From Syngnathus acus (lineage: Eukaryota > Chordata > Actinopteri > Syngnathiformes > Syngnathidae), in contig NC_051102.1 in the NCBI RefSeq assembly GCF_901709675.1, forward strand, positions 8,715,412-8,779,411: a stretch of DNA of 64,000 bases, in the 5' to 3' direction. The position numbers and the translations under genes were made by a program. Shown here in pieces: positions 1-27,684 of the stretch. The notes below the pieces were generated by a model. It was not told the DNA's origin, did no database searches, and was given only the letters and a program-made list of their open reading frames with translations. Numbering within the stretch: the stretch's first letter is position 1; each line of letters opens with the position of its first letter.

Positions 1-1542
1 TCAAATGCTAGCGTCAAGCGTGTTCTCACCATGTTGGCCCTGAAGCAAAATAGATCTGTCTTTTTATACAAAAGTAGTGCTTTGCCACTCGGTGATGTTT
101 TTCAGCTACTATTCCAGGTTTATTTGGTCAAGCTGCCCATGTCCAAGTGACTAAAAGGCACTCAAGGGTCACATTCAGAATGTCCTTCTTTAAAGTGGAG
201 TATGTAACAGATTTTTTTAAAGCACACATTAGCAAAACAAATTGTTTGCAATTGAGTTCATTTGAGCCTCACTTTAAACAGACATATTATGGCTGACCAA
301 AATGTTTTTATTCCAAGTAAAGGTTCTGCTTAGAGAAAACCATCTGAAAGGTGTGACTAATTTTCACTTTGACATTGCAGACTATTTTTAGATGTTTTTT
401 TTTTCTTTTCACTCCTGTCTGTTTCTCTTTTCTGTGTTCCCATCGGTACAGCAGAGTTGGACCCGTGTGAGTGGAGGAGAGTGAAATAGAGGGGGGGCAA
501 CAGAAGGCACAAGTGTCCTTGGAACCGGGCTGGACTTGTGCACGGAGCATCCATCTGTCAACTTTGTTGCTCCCTCTGTCTGTGCCTGCCTGGTGACTAA
601 TCTTGTGCTAATGAATGAAACAAGAGCCCATGATTCTGGTCCTGCCAAAGCAGAAATGATCTCGTTCCGTACACGGATGCGCGTAGCCCTCAAACGTGCT
701 GCTCTTAACCTGACACTTGAGAACATATTTATAGTTTTCATATATATCACCATTTTGTTCATGTTTTGGACTTTTTATCCCCTCTAAGGTCAGCAAATGC
801 CAGTTTATCATGGGGGATTTGTTCCAGAGTGGTTTTTGCCGATTATTCCCATTATGATCACTCAAGGGTTTCATTGATTTTTATTTGTTGTGAATTTTTT
901 TTTTATCCTTTGAGCCAAAAGTCATTTACTACAGATGACACTTTTACAGTCAATATACTCAGCCCGTGATGTTCACTATAAAGCTTGATCCTTTCGAATG
1001 TAATGTAAATTGACAGTCGAATTGAAAAAAAACATGATTAATAATAATATGATTGAAAATTCAATAATTTATTAAGAATCAGTATTACTAGCCAAACTAA
1101 AGGTCCCCGGATTATGTTTGCTTGGTGACTCTTTGGTCCCACGACTTTTCTTTCCCCACTTATGTTCATGCATGATGGATGCGAGCAGGAAACGATCATG
1201 TTGAGCAGATGCGACCGTTCTAATCGTGGAAAAAGGCGTGTAGGTGGCAGACAAGGGAGTGAGAGAAAGCTAGGGACGCTGCGTGGACAGTCCCATTATT
1301 ATCATCTTGAGACTTATCGTCGGCCTCGCACTGCGCACGCGTGATCCCAGCTGAGCCTGAGCTCCGCCAAGAGCCGCTAAGTTGCGAGGGGACGTCGTTC
1401 CGTCTTCTTTTCTTTTGCCTGTGTGATTTGTACATTTGTCTCGGTGTAAAGAGATGACGCTGCTCCTAGTGCCTTGTTGTGGGTAAAGTGCGCTTAGCCC
1501 CCCCCCCCAAAAAAAAAATCCAGCTGACTACATCTTCAGTTT
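1..1542. other. Upstream flank and 5' UTR region of adcy1
   Basis: No coding exon is recognisable here on either strand; the short open frames have no family resemblance and no splice-site support. Positions 69-84 carry the core of a dispersed repeat (AAAAGTAGTGCTTTG) that recurs at about 15022, 15189 and 31065. The sequence becomes more CpG-rich from about 1320, which fits a promoter/5' UTR for adcy1, but no TATA box or start site can be fixed. A C-run followed by an A-run lies at 1500-1518 just before the coding start. Confidence 0.6.
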
Positions 1543-19998
<18,456 letters not shown>

Positions 19999-21475
19999 AC
20001 ACAAACACAAGTGTGTGACCTCAGTGAAGGTAAGAAGAAACGAGAGATGGAGGCCTTGAGGAGACCGGCCTGCATGTTTCCTGCAGGTGCGACGCTCATT
20101 TAGGAAATGAGTCCAGACAATCATACTCGCTGGATTTTTTTTTCTTTTTCCTTTTTTTTTTTAGGGGATTTCAGCTGCTCGCCACTCTTTGGACACACTC
20201 AGACAAACCATCCATTCTTTGCAGGTAAAATCTCTGCTACAGTATGTGCATTTATTTATTTATAAATGATTTTCTTATTGCTTTTGCACTGTCCTTCTAA
20301 TGATGCCAAGGATGCATTGTATTATTTACAGCTGTCACTCAGTGTTTCTAAGCATGCGTGAGTGTGTAGGGTGGTGTGTGGTGGTACGACACAGCACAAT
20401 GACATTTTTGGCTATAACCGCTGCATGACCTTTGACAAGTTGACAAGCCATAGCCATGAATATGATTGCCCCCTTAAAGTAAACCAAAGTCATGAGATTT
20501 TCAAGATGGCACCCACTCCGTTGGCACACTTTTCAACACCATCCGATAAGCTAAAATGTCTTTTTTTTTTTTTCTTTTTCAAACCCTGTCAGTCTATGGG
20601 TATCTTTTGATGCAGTAAAGACATTGTGAGCAACAAAACTTGCATAATTGGTGCAAACACAAACAACATGGCTTGGGAATGCAAAGCCAGCGGGCCATTG
20701 TGGCCAGATGTGTGCAATTCTAAAAAAGACATTCAGCCCGCGAATAATAAGAGTTGTAGGTCGTTCTAAAAGGGAAAAAAAGGAGTTCCCTAAACCTGAC
20801 TCGTGGTATTACATAAGACGGTATTAAAGCACACAAGCAGCCGATCAACCACTGGTGCATTTAGCCCACATTCCCCTTATACAGTATTTCTTTAGAATCC
20901 ATCAAAGGTTTGCTAAAAGCAGGTCTAAGTTGTGGCGCAGATGCTGTAACGCAATTTTGGTGCGCTAAATTCAAAGGGAATGAGAGAGAGAAGCCGCTTC
21001 CATTGGCTGGGAAGCAGGTTGGCCGTGTTCACTCCCACAACGGCGCTACAGTTTATTTCTAACTGTTTGTCTGCAAAAATACCAAAAGAAAGAAAACTTA
21101 ACTCACAAGTCAGAGTGATGTTTGACGATGTTTAAAATGCAATTTGTGTTTTGGGATTCCGTTTTGCGGCGAGGGTCAATTATTGGCGGAAAATCGTTAT
21201 TTGAGGTGTGTGGTGGTCCGCTGTACGCCATACGGTTGTATCTTTAGCATTTAACTGCACTTGTGTACATACAATATGTCATGTTTCTGCCTTATTCCAT
21301 GTCAAGCTTAATCGTCTTTGCAACCTGCCTTTTTACACAAATTCATTTTGATATGCAGGTTATACTCTTTTATGTTTTTCTTTGTAAATATCCAAACGCC
21401 TGTAAGCGACATTACAACTTGTACAGTGTAAAGATGGTTTATTGAATATTTTGTAATAAAGATAATATTGGTGTA
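19999..21475 (+). other. adcy1: adcy1 3' UTR with polyadenylation signal at 21455-21460
   Basis: No coding sequence is seen. AATAAA at 21455-21460 (TTGTAATAAAGATAAT) is the first well-placed canonical signal after the stop and gives a 3' UTR of about 1.5 kb. Extent is inferred; no other gene is recognisable before 22.4 kb. Confidence 0.55.
21455..21460 (+). terminator. adcy1: Polyadenylation signal of adcy1
   Basis: AATAAA about 1.46 kb after the adcy1 stop; downstream GT-rich context (ATATTGGTGTATAAAATG) fits a cleavage site. Confidence 0.5.
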
Positions 21476-22491
21476 TAAAATGAGGAAATGTCATAGTCAT
21501 AGTGACTGATCAGAAGTAAACTATGAACTTACAGGGGGAAAAAAAGTTTGTTGTTTTAACGCGGTGTTCAAGTACACGCACGCACCATGTGAAGCAAAGA
21601 GGGGGAATTTGAGGTAAATGACAGTTCACAAACAAGCCACCCCTCCTCTTTCCATTAGCCAATGTAACTGCTTGCTGGCACGTACGCAACATTTCAACAC
21701 TTTTTTTTTTCCCATCATCAGTAGAACATGAAAATTAATCCCGTTACTGTATAATGATCACACTAACATGTTGCTTCAAGCTCTCTTTACTTCTGAACTT
21801 CGTGAGCACATTACATACAATGCTTTATACTATAAAGCTAGCTGAAATTTGAAATAAAGCGGATGGAATTTGACCTCTCACGACCCCGTATTGTCCAATA
21901 AAAATTGTGCTTTTTTTTGTCCGACCTGGTGTCACCCTTCTGTACACCGAAGGGCAGCGGGGATTGGCTGATATGACGCAACCGTGGATTTCAGCGGTAG
22001 AAAACAGATCTGATGGATTGCAAACGTGATCATATTTTATAATTTGAAAGCTAATTTAACATTTTGATTTTAGTAGGTCTATTTTTTTACTTTGATAATA
22101 TAACAAAATTATTTATGACGTCAATTGTGTAAACAAATGTTGGTTTGTCCGCGAGCCAGACGCAGTCCCCAAAAGGCTCGAGAGCCATAGTTTCCAGACC
22201 AGTGTTCCCTAAGCATGCTGGGAATAGTAGTCCTAACTACGTTTAAATGCTTCTTGTGCTAACACAACATTGGGTACAAATTTAGATGATCAGTATATAT
22301 TGACCTATTTTTAAACATTTATATATAAAATAATTTACTATACCTTTCATTAGGCTACCTCACAGATGAATAAAAAGATTGGCCTTTTAATTTTGACCCC
22401 GCCCACTTGCCGAAATTTCGAATGTAACAGGAATTCGGTAATCCGTTAATTTCTCCCTTGCTGCTCTTGTGTGAAGCACCAAACGCCCACC
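21476..22491. other. Intergenic interval adcy1 to small gene, with probable promoter at its right end
   Basis: No coding exon seen. A degraded fragment resembling hAT-type miniature elements (GCGAGCC...GAGAGCCATAG) lies around 22150-22200. Near the right end, an inverted CCAAT (ATTGG, about 22379) and a GC box (CCCCGCCCAC, about 22397) lie about 100 bases before the start codon of the next gene and look like a proximal promoter. Confidence 0.45.
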
Positions 22492-23356
22492 ATGGACTTT
22501 CAACAGAGACGTGTGAGTTTTTACAAATTCTTTGTCAACGTACGTTTCCTGAACGAAAGCACGCATTTTAAATGATTGCAAATAATCACAGAAAATTGAT
22601 TGGTTGATTATAGTGGATGTATATCATCGCTCGTCTAGCAGAAGAAAGGTTTTGGAGCAAAAAAAAAAAAACGGCCAGTTATCCTCAATTGTAGCATTAA
22701 TTTTCCCAACAATTTACGATCTACACAGGATGAAAATCTCTCTGACATCTTGGAGGAATCTGAGACGACACTTGAAGAGTCTCCAGCAGCAGAACATCAA
22801 GCGGGTGAGAAATATGAGCGCTTTTCTCGTGATGTTCCGCTGAACGTTCGCAGGCCTGGAAGATCCCGCAGCACGGTGCTTACACGGCAACTCGATCAGC
22901 CGGAATTACCCTTAAAAAAGAGACAAGTGGACCAGGGGAGCGCAAGCGGAAACATATCAGATGAGCTCTACTCATGGGAACCATCTTTTTGGTCGGTAGA
23001 GAACGAGCAGCGTCAAATGAGGACGAAGAAGAGTCGCAAAAGGAAGTCATTCACGGTAAAAACATGAAATATATTGTTTGACGAAAATGCAATGACCCCC
23101 CCACTGGAATTAATGAAAGTAGAATTAATCACTTGTCAAGTGATTGCTCTGAATATTTTTTTAAGTAGACTGGTTCAAGTCTTAATACATTTGTAAGAAT
23201 AGGAAGAATTGATCAATTTTATAGCTAGAATTTGTTTTTTGTGTGCTAACAATGATCTCAATGTACCTTTTGCAGGACGATCCGTATCCCCAGTGGCTGG
23301 TGAACGTGATGATGAACATAGAGGAAGCGAGAACGCATCAGCTGGTGATTGAGTGA
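22492..23356 (+). CDS. Small unidentified three-exon gene between adcy1 and igfbp1; ccdc201-like candidate
   Basis: Exons 22492-22512, 22729-23055 and 23276-23356 join in phase 0 to a 142-residue protein. The start codon has a near-perfect Kozak context (CCCACCATGG). Donors are GTGAGT and GTAAAA; acceptors are CTACACAG and TTTTGCAG; AATAAA follows at 23595-23600. The protein has an acidic N-terminus (DENLSDILEESE), an arginine-rich middle (NVRRPGRSRS), a tryptophan pair (YSWEPSFW), a basic run resembling a nuclear signal (RTKKSRKRK) and a predicted C-terminal helix WLVNVMMNIEEARTHQLVIE. There is no signal peptide or membrane helix. I do not recognise the family with certainty. By position, the mammalian oocyte gene CCDC201, which I recall as lying near ADCY1/IGFBP1, is the first name to test. 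The gene model is well supported; its name is not. Confidence 0.75.
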
Positions 23357-24341
23357 ACGCCAACCACGTGCAAGTGTTGATTTTTTTTTCTCCGCCCCCC
23401 CCCCCCCTCATAAAAACGCCAACGACGGCCAAGTGTTGATTTTTTTTCACCCCCCTCTTCATTAAAAAAACAAATGAATGTTGATTACTTTAAACAGCAT
23501 CGCATTTTTCTGTATGAATTAATTGCTAGGTTCAGATTACACACAGCGTAAATGAACGAATCAATTGAGATGAGAAAATTATTTCAGTATTGCAAATAAA
23601 TTATTTGGTTTTTTTCCCCAATATGTGGCGTGTTTGTGTTAAATGTGTCAAGTGGGCTTTAGACAAAGCAATTGGGAAGAGGTTATCTTGATGCGTTTTG
23701 CAAATCGGGGTCAGCCATCATTCATTGGGTCAGTGGGTCCCGACATTCAGTGCCCAAAACCTGGCGGACCCAATTGAGAGGGAGCTCATCATGGGGCAGG
23801 TCAAAGTCAATGCTCTAATAAGATTTTGCCTTTTGGATAAAAAATTTTTTTTTAAAGTGAAGCCGACGCCTACCAATACTACACGGAAGGAAACGACCAA
23901 TTACCGTCCGTTGTCTTCACACAAACATGTTATGACTCTGGCGACGTGATGCAATAAACGGGGTGCGTGTGTTTGTGTGTGTGGGTGCCTCATGTCCTTG
24001 TTTATCTCGCCTTCCTGATAAGATGAACCTTCACCAAAGAGGCTGCTGCAACAAAGCGGCTTGCGGTGTCAAAACAGCGCACCCGCAGCCAATCATGTTA
24101 TTCCCTCCTTCATTGAAACATCTTCAAGGCACATGTTTTGCTAACCTCTTCAGTCAGCGATGACTAAAACGCCCCCTCCCCGCCACGCCACGCCAGCCCA
24201 GCTTGTTATGATGTCCAATCACCGCGTCCCAAAGTCAATATTGACCGCAGACCCCGTGAACCTTCAACCACGCACGTCAAGCGAGGTCAGCCTACTGTTT
24301 ACCGCTGCTATGTCACAAATATTTTATATCTGTAGGCGGTC
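23357..24341. other. 3' UTR of the small gene and upstream flank of igfbp1
   Basis: The candidate polyadenylation signal AATAAA at 23595-23600 ends the small gene. A diverged 53-base tandem duplication sits just after its stop: AACGCCAACCACGTGCAAGTG then AACGCCAACGACGGCCAAGTG, both followed by TTGATTTTTTTT, near 23357-23450. The remainder up to the igfbp1 promoter shows no coding exon. Confidence 0.5.
23595..23600 (+). terminator. Polyadenylation signal of the small gene at 22492-23356
   Basis: AATAAA 239 bases after the stop codon, on the coding strand and before any igfbp1 promoter element. This supports the three-exon model as a separate transcription unit. Confidence 0.55.
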
Positions 24342-24355
24342 GGTCAATTATTAAC
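24342..24355 (+). promoter_or_regulatory. igfbp1: HNF1-like site in the igfbp1 promoter
   Basis: GGTCAATTATTAAC matches the HNF1 palindrome GGTTAATNATTAAC at all but one position. It lies 25 bases upstream of the TATA-like box and 77 bases before the start codon. Mammalian IGFBP1 promoters are known to carry a liver HNF1 site in this proximal position, so the placement is meaningful and not just a chance match. Confidence 0.65.
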
Positions 24356-24379
24356 ACTAGTCGGAGGCCAGACGAATGC

Positions 24380-24386
24380 TTAAATA
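24380..24386 (+). promoter_or_regulatory. igfbp1: TATA-like box of igfbp1
   Basis: TTAAATA 46 bases before the start codon at 24432, predicting transcription start near 24410 and a very short 5' UTR. The motif is a weak TATA variant. Confidence 0.5.
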
Positions 24387-24431
24387 CGAGCGCGCGGGGA
24401 GACGGGGACAGAAAAAGTGCAAAGCGTTGAC

Positions 24432-25369
24432 ATGTGTGGATTACACGCCAAGAAGATGCTGGTGACGGCCGTGGTTTTGGCAGCGGCGGTGGCGGCGGTC
24501 GGGTCATCCCCCGTGGTGGGCCCCGAGCCAATTCGCTGCGCCCCCTGCACGGAAGAGAAGCTGAGCGAGTGTCCCGCCGTGCCGAGCGGCTGCGGGCAGG
24601 TGCTCAGGGAGCCGGGCTGCGGCTGCTGCATGGCCTGCGCCCTAGAAAGGGGGAACGCCTGCGGGGTCCACACGGCCCACTGCGCCAGCGGACTGCGCTG
24701 CATGCCCAGGCCCGGCGAGGCCCGACCTCTCCACGCCCTCATCCGGGGCCAGGGGCTCTGCACCGAAGACCAAGGTAGCGTCGGCGCGGCGCGGCGTTTC
24801 CCTCGCAAAAGGCTTAACGCTAATTGAAGTCTTGATGTGTGTTCAGCGGAAGCTGAAGAGGAAGCAGACCGCAGCTCCTTGCAGGACATGCTGGGCTTGG
24901 CCAACCAAGAAGCCGCCGACACCCAGGAGAGCATCAAGGCCAAAGTGAACGCCATCAGGAACAAACTGCTGCAGCAGGTACAGTTCATATTCTCCCGAGA
25001 GGAAAAAGAACGAGCATTGACACGGACTTGATTTCCCGCTCAGGGGCCTTGTCACATTGAGCTGGGCGCCGCCTTGGACGCCATCGCCAGCTCACAGCAG
25101 AACCTTGGTGAGAAGTTCACCACCTTCTACCTCCCCAATTGCGACAAGCACGGCTTCTACAAAGCCAAGCAGGTAAGCCGCAAGCCCTCGTCGCATTCAC
25201 TCGTCGCCTCCCTTCACCGCTTTGCTCTTTGTCTTTCTCCAAGTGCGAGTCATCTCTGGCGGGACCACCCGCTCGCTGCTGGTGCGTGTCGGCTTGGAAC
25301 GGCAAGATCCTCCTCGGGACCGGCGACATCACCGGAGACTCGGAGTGCCACCAGGAAGTCACTCACTGA
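24432..25369 (+). CDS. igfbp1: Insulin-like growth factor binding protein 1, 4 exons, complete
   Basis: Secreted carrier of IGF-1/IGF-2, typically liver-made and induced by fasting and stress. Exons are 24432-24774, 24847-24977, 25044-25172 and 25244-25369 (stop TGA), giving 242 residues. A hydrophobic signal peptide (MLVTAVVLAAAVAAVG) precedes the N-terminal IGF-binding domain with twelve cysteines, including the family motif GCGCC. Exon 2 is the variable linker. Exons 3-4 form the thyroglobulin type-1 domain: GPCHIEL, YLPNCDKHGFY, CWCVSAWNG and the final DSECH. Exon 1 ends in phase 1 as in other IGFBPs. A second in-frame ATG at 24456 could also serve as start. Where mammalian IGFBP1 has an RGD integrin motif near the end, this protein reads TGD. 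Name is supported by the YLPNCDKHGFYKAKQC type C-domain and by lying next to igfbp3 tail-to-tail. Confidence 0.93.
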
Positions 25370-26055
25370 AGTAGGAAATGAGCCGCAAACACTCGCTCGC
25401 CCGTGAGGACACTTTGGTCCCTTCATGAAGAGTTGTAAATTATTTTATTTATTCACGGCAAGTCTCTTTTTTTTTCTTTTTTTTAAAAACTGTTTTCACA
25501 TCTTTTTTTTGCTGTCTTCAATTGTAAATAGGGCAACACTGTATACATTTGTATTTCTGACTAAATAACTCCATTCCTCCAAAACCACAACCCTGTAACC
25601 ACTGCCAAGCCCCATTTCAGGGCCTTTTTTTTTTTTTTTTTTTACAATTCATTCACATCAACACAGCGGCTCATTCATGCAACATGTTGACATTGTCTAC
25701 ACGCATCTTCATTTCCTCAATAGGGGATACTTAAAGTGCCGCAAGTATGTGTATGCTGGTCAAGCACAAACATATCAGAGCTCATCCAAGCTTCTACATT
25801 TGTCTACCTCTGCAGTTACCCTCCTTTTTTTTCTTATCCACAGCGTTACTGCTTTTTTTTGTCATTCTATCATTTATTCAAATATTTATTATGTAATATT
25901 GCAATGTTTATCCTTTTGTAATCGAGGACTCGTGTCCAGCAGTTACTGTATATTCTGTTATTTATGTATATATGTCAAATATCCAGTTCTGCGCAAAAGT
26001 TGTTTTTGCCAAAACAACATATGTATTATAGAATCAGAAAAGACATGATTAAAAA
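25370..26055 (+). other. igfbp1: igfbp1 3' UTR (AU-rich), candidate polyadenylation signal 26048-26053
   Basis: The stretch is T-rich with several ATTTA pentamers (for example around 25450, 25870-25890 and 25960), which suggests an unstable mRNA as known for IGFBP1. No AATAAA was found; ATTAAA at 26048-26053 is the best candidate signal. The end is therefore uncertain. Confidence 0.4.
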
Positions 26056-26287
26056 GTAGAAAGTATTTAGTGTGACCTCCATTTACACAACACATTTGTG
26101 TCACACACTGGAGTGAAAAAAAATCCCCGTGCGAATTTTTAGCTTCTGAAAAATATTTGACGAGAAAAAAAATGGCAGTTGTGTTCTGCTCTTCCAATGT
26201 GTGCGGCGTACACAAGAATCATATCGTCACCGACAATCATGAGGAAAAATCACTCTTCACACACCTCACGCCACAATACGATCCATA

Positions 26288-26345
26288 AGGATAATCTTTT
26301 AACGACATCCGATAATCAGGCCTCGGCGGACTTTGATCGGAAGGG
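26288..26345. repeat. Dispersed GATAATC-type repeat, copy 3
   Basis: GGATAATCTTTTAACGACAT followed by CCGATAATCAGGCCT matches copies at 6680-6735, 6841-6905 and 33967-34045. See the finding on this family. Confidence 0.6.
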
Positions 26346-26708
26346 GTGCTGGGAGTACGGCGCAAAGAAACAAAAGCCACAAAAGACACGAAAATACACG
26401 CCGTGTCTTTATTATTATTATTATTATTATTTATTCATCTCGAGCAGGCTTTGCTAAATGTTTTCAGCACATTTACAAAAGAATATGTCCTGTCTTGCCA
26501 TAACATTAACAGAAACTGTACAGAAACCAATCGGGATGTATTAACTTAATACAAACATGAGTCAAACACTATTTTGGAAGAAATTGTGCGCTTGTTTGAT
26601 TATTCAAATAGCAATTCGGGATGTTCGATACCACTTTTTTCCAGACCGATACCAGTGTGAGTATTTACTCTTTGAGTACTCACTGATGGAGGACCGGTAC
26701 CTCTAGTA

Positions 26709-26879
26709 CACAAGTGTCCAACTCTGGTCCTCGACGGCCACTGCCGCTCGTTTTAGATGTTTCCTTCCTCCAACACACCTGATAACGATCCTGATCATCT
26801 GAATTAGGTGTGCTGGCGGATGGAGACATTGAGAACATGCGGAATCGCCGCCCTAGCGGATCAAAGTTTGACATCTGTG
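26709..26879. mobile_element. hAT-like miniature element (171 bp) with diverged terminal inverted repeats
   Basis: Left end CACAAGTGTCCAACTCTGG and the reverse complement of the right end, CACAGATGTCAAACTTTGA, are similar. The interior contains a partial palindrome (CCTCCAACACACCTGATAA against GAATTAGGTGTGCTGGCGGA), typical of a common fish element. No clear target-site duplication is left. Confidence 0.55.
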
Positions 26880-27019
26880 CTTGTCCTTTTGACATAAAAA
26901 AATTTATTCAGCACAGACTTCTTTCTGATGATTCAGCGATGTGTCAAACTGCCACAGTACAGCGCCAACTACTGCTGAGGAGGACGTACTGTCATATAAT
27001 ATACTGTCATTTTTGCATG

Positions 27020-27077
27020 AACTCATTCAGTGGCAATGATATCAAAGATATTAACTGGGTTTGCAGTGAATGAGTTA
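27020..27077. mobile_element. Short palindromic element, AACTCATTCAGTGG to CAGTGAATGAGTTA
   Basis: Terminal inverted repeats of about 14 bases enclose a 30-base centre that includes ATTAACTGGGTTTGCAG. A sister copy lies at 28372-28420, with the same centre. Probably a tiny non-autonomous DNA element. Confidence 0.65.
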
Positions 27078-27684
27078 TAGGGCTGATATCAGCCCGATTC
27101 TGATACCCGGTATCAGTATTCACCAGTCCCTAAAGGCGATCCAATAGAAATGTACCCGTATCCCATTTCAGGCGCCTGACCAAAACGATGGCTCCTTGCA
27201 GTTCTTACCTTATGTTGATTGGATATTAGCGGTTAATTGTGCTGATTGCTGTGCTCACCAATCAATGTGGGCGGAATGCACTGGACTGGCTGACTCCCTG
27301 AGTAACTAACGCAAGCTTCCTTTTGGAGAATGAATGCAAATGCACTTTTGTGATTATTATTCAGGCCCAAGCACCGGACCATGCCAAGCGGAGGTGATGT
27401 TTATTTTTACCACATTGACTTATTTTAGGTGGCTTGGAAAACTCACTCACCCATTCGCCCTTTCAAAAGTCATTGCCGTGTAGCATTTCTCTCAACTGTG
27501 CCTTCCATCATCTTCTTTGTCACAAATGTTCATGAAGAATCCATCTTGTTCCTTGTACAAAAAGGTCCCGCAGATAGAGAGAGCAAACATCCACCTATCG
27601 GCTCTCTCCCGATATCCTCAGCGTCTGTGCTTGTTTACAGATCTTTAGCGCTCCCCCCCTCCCTGCAGAGTCCCTTTTGGGCTC

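Larger units (their letters stand above)
26056..27684. other. Interval between convergent igfbp1 and igfbp3, including igfbp3 3' UTR
   Basis: On the minus strand, AATAAA at 27400-27405 about 280 bases past the igfbp3 stop is a plausible polyadenylation signal; another lies at 26430-26435. The rest holds an ATT triplet run (about 26410-26432) and the three mobile-element remnants listed separately. No coding exon seen. Confidence 0.5.
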
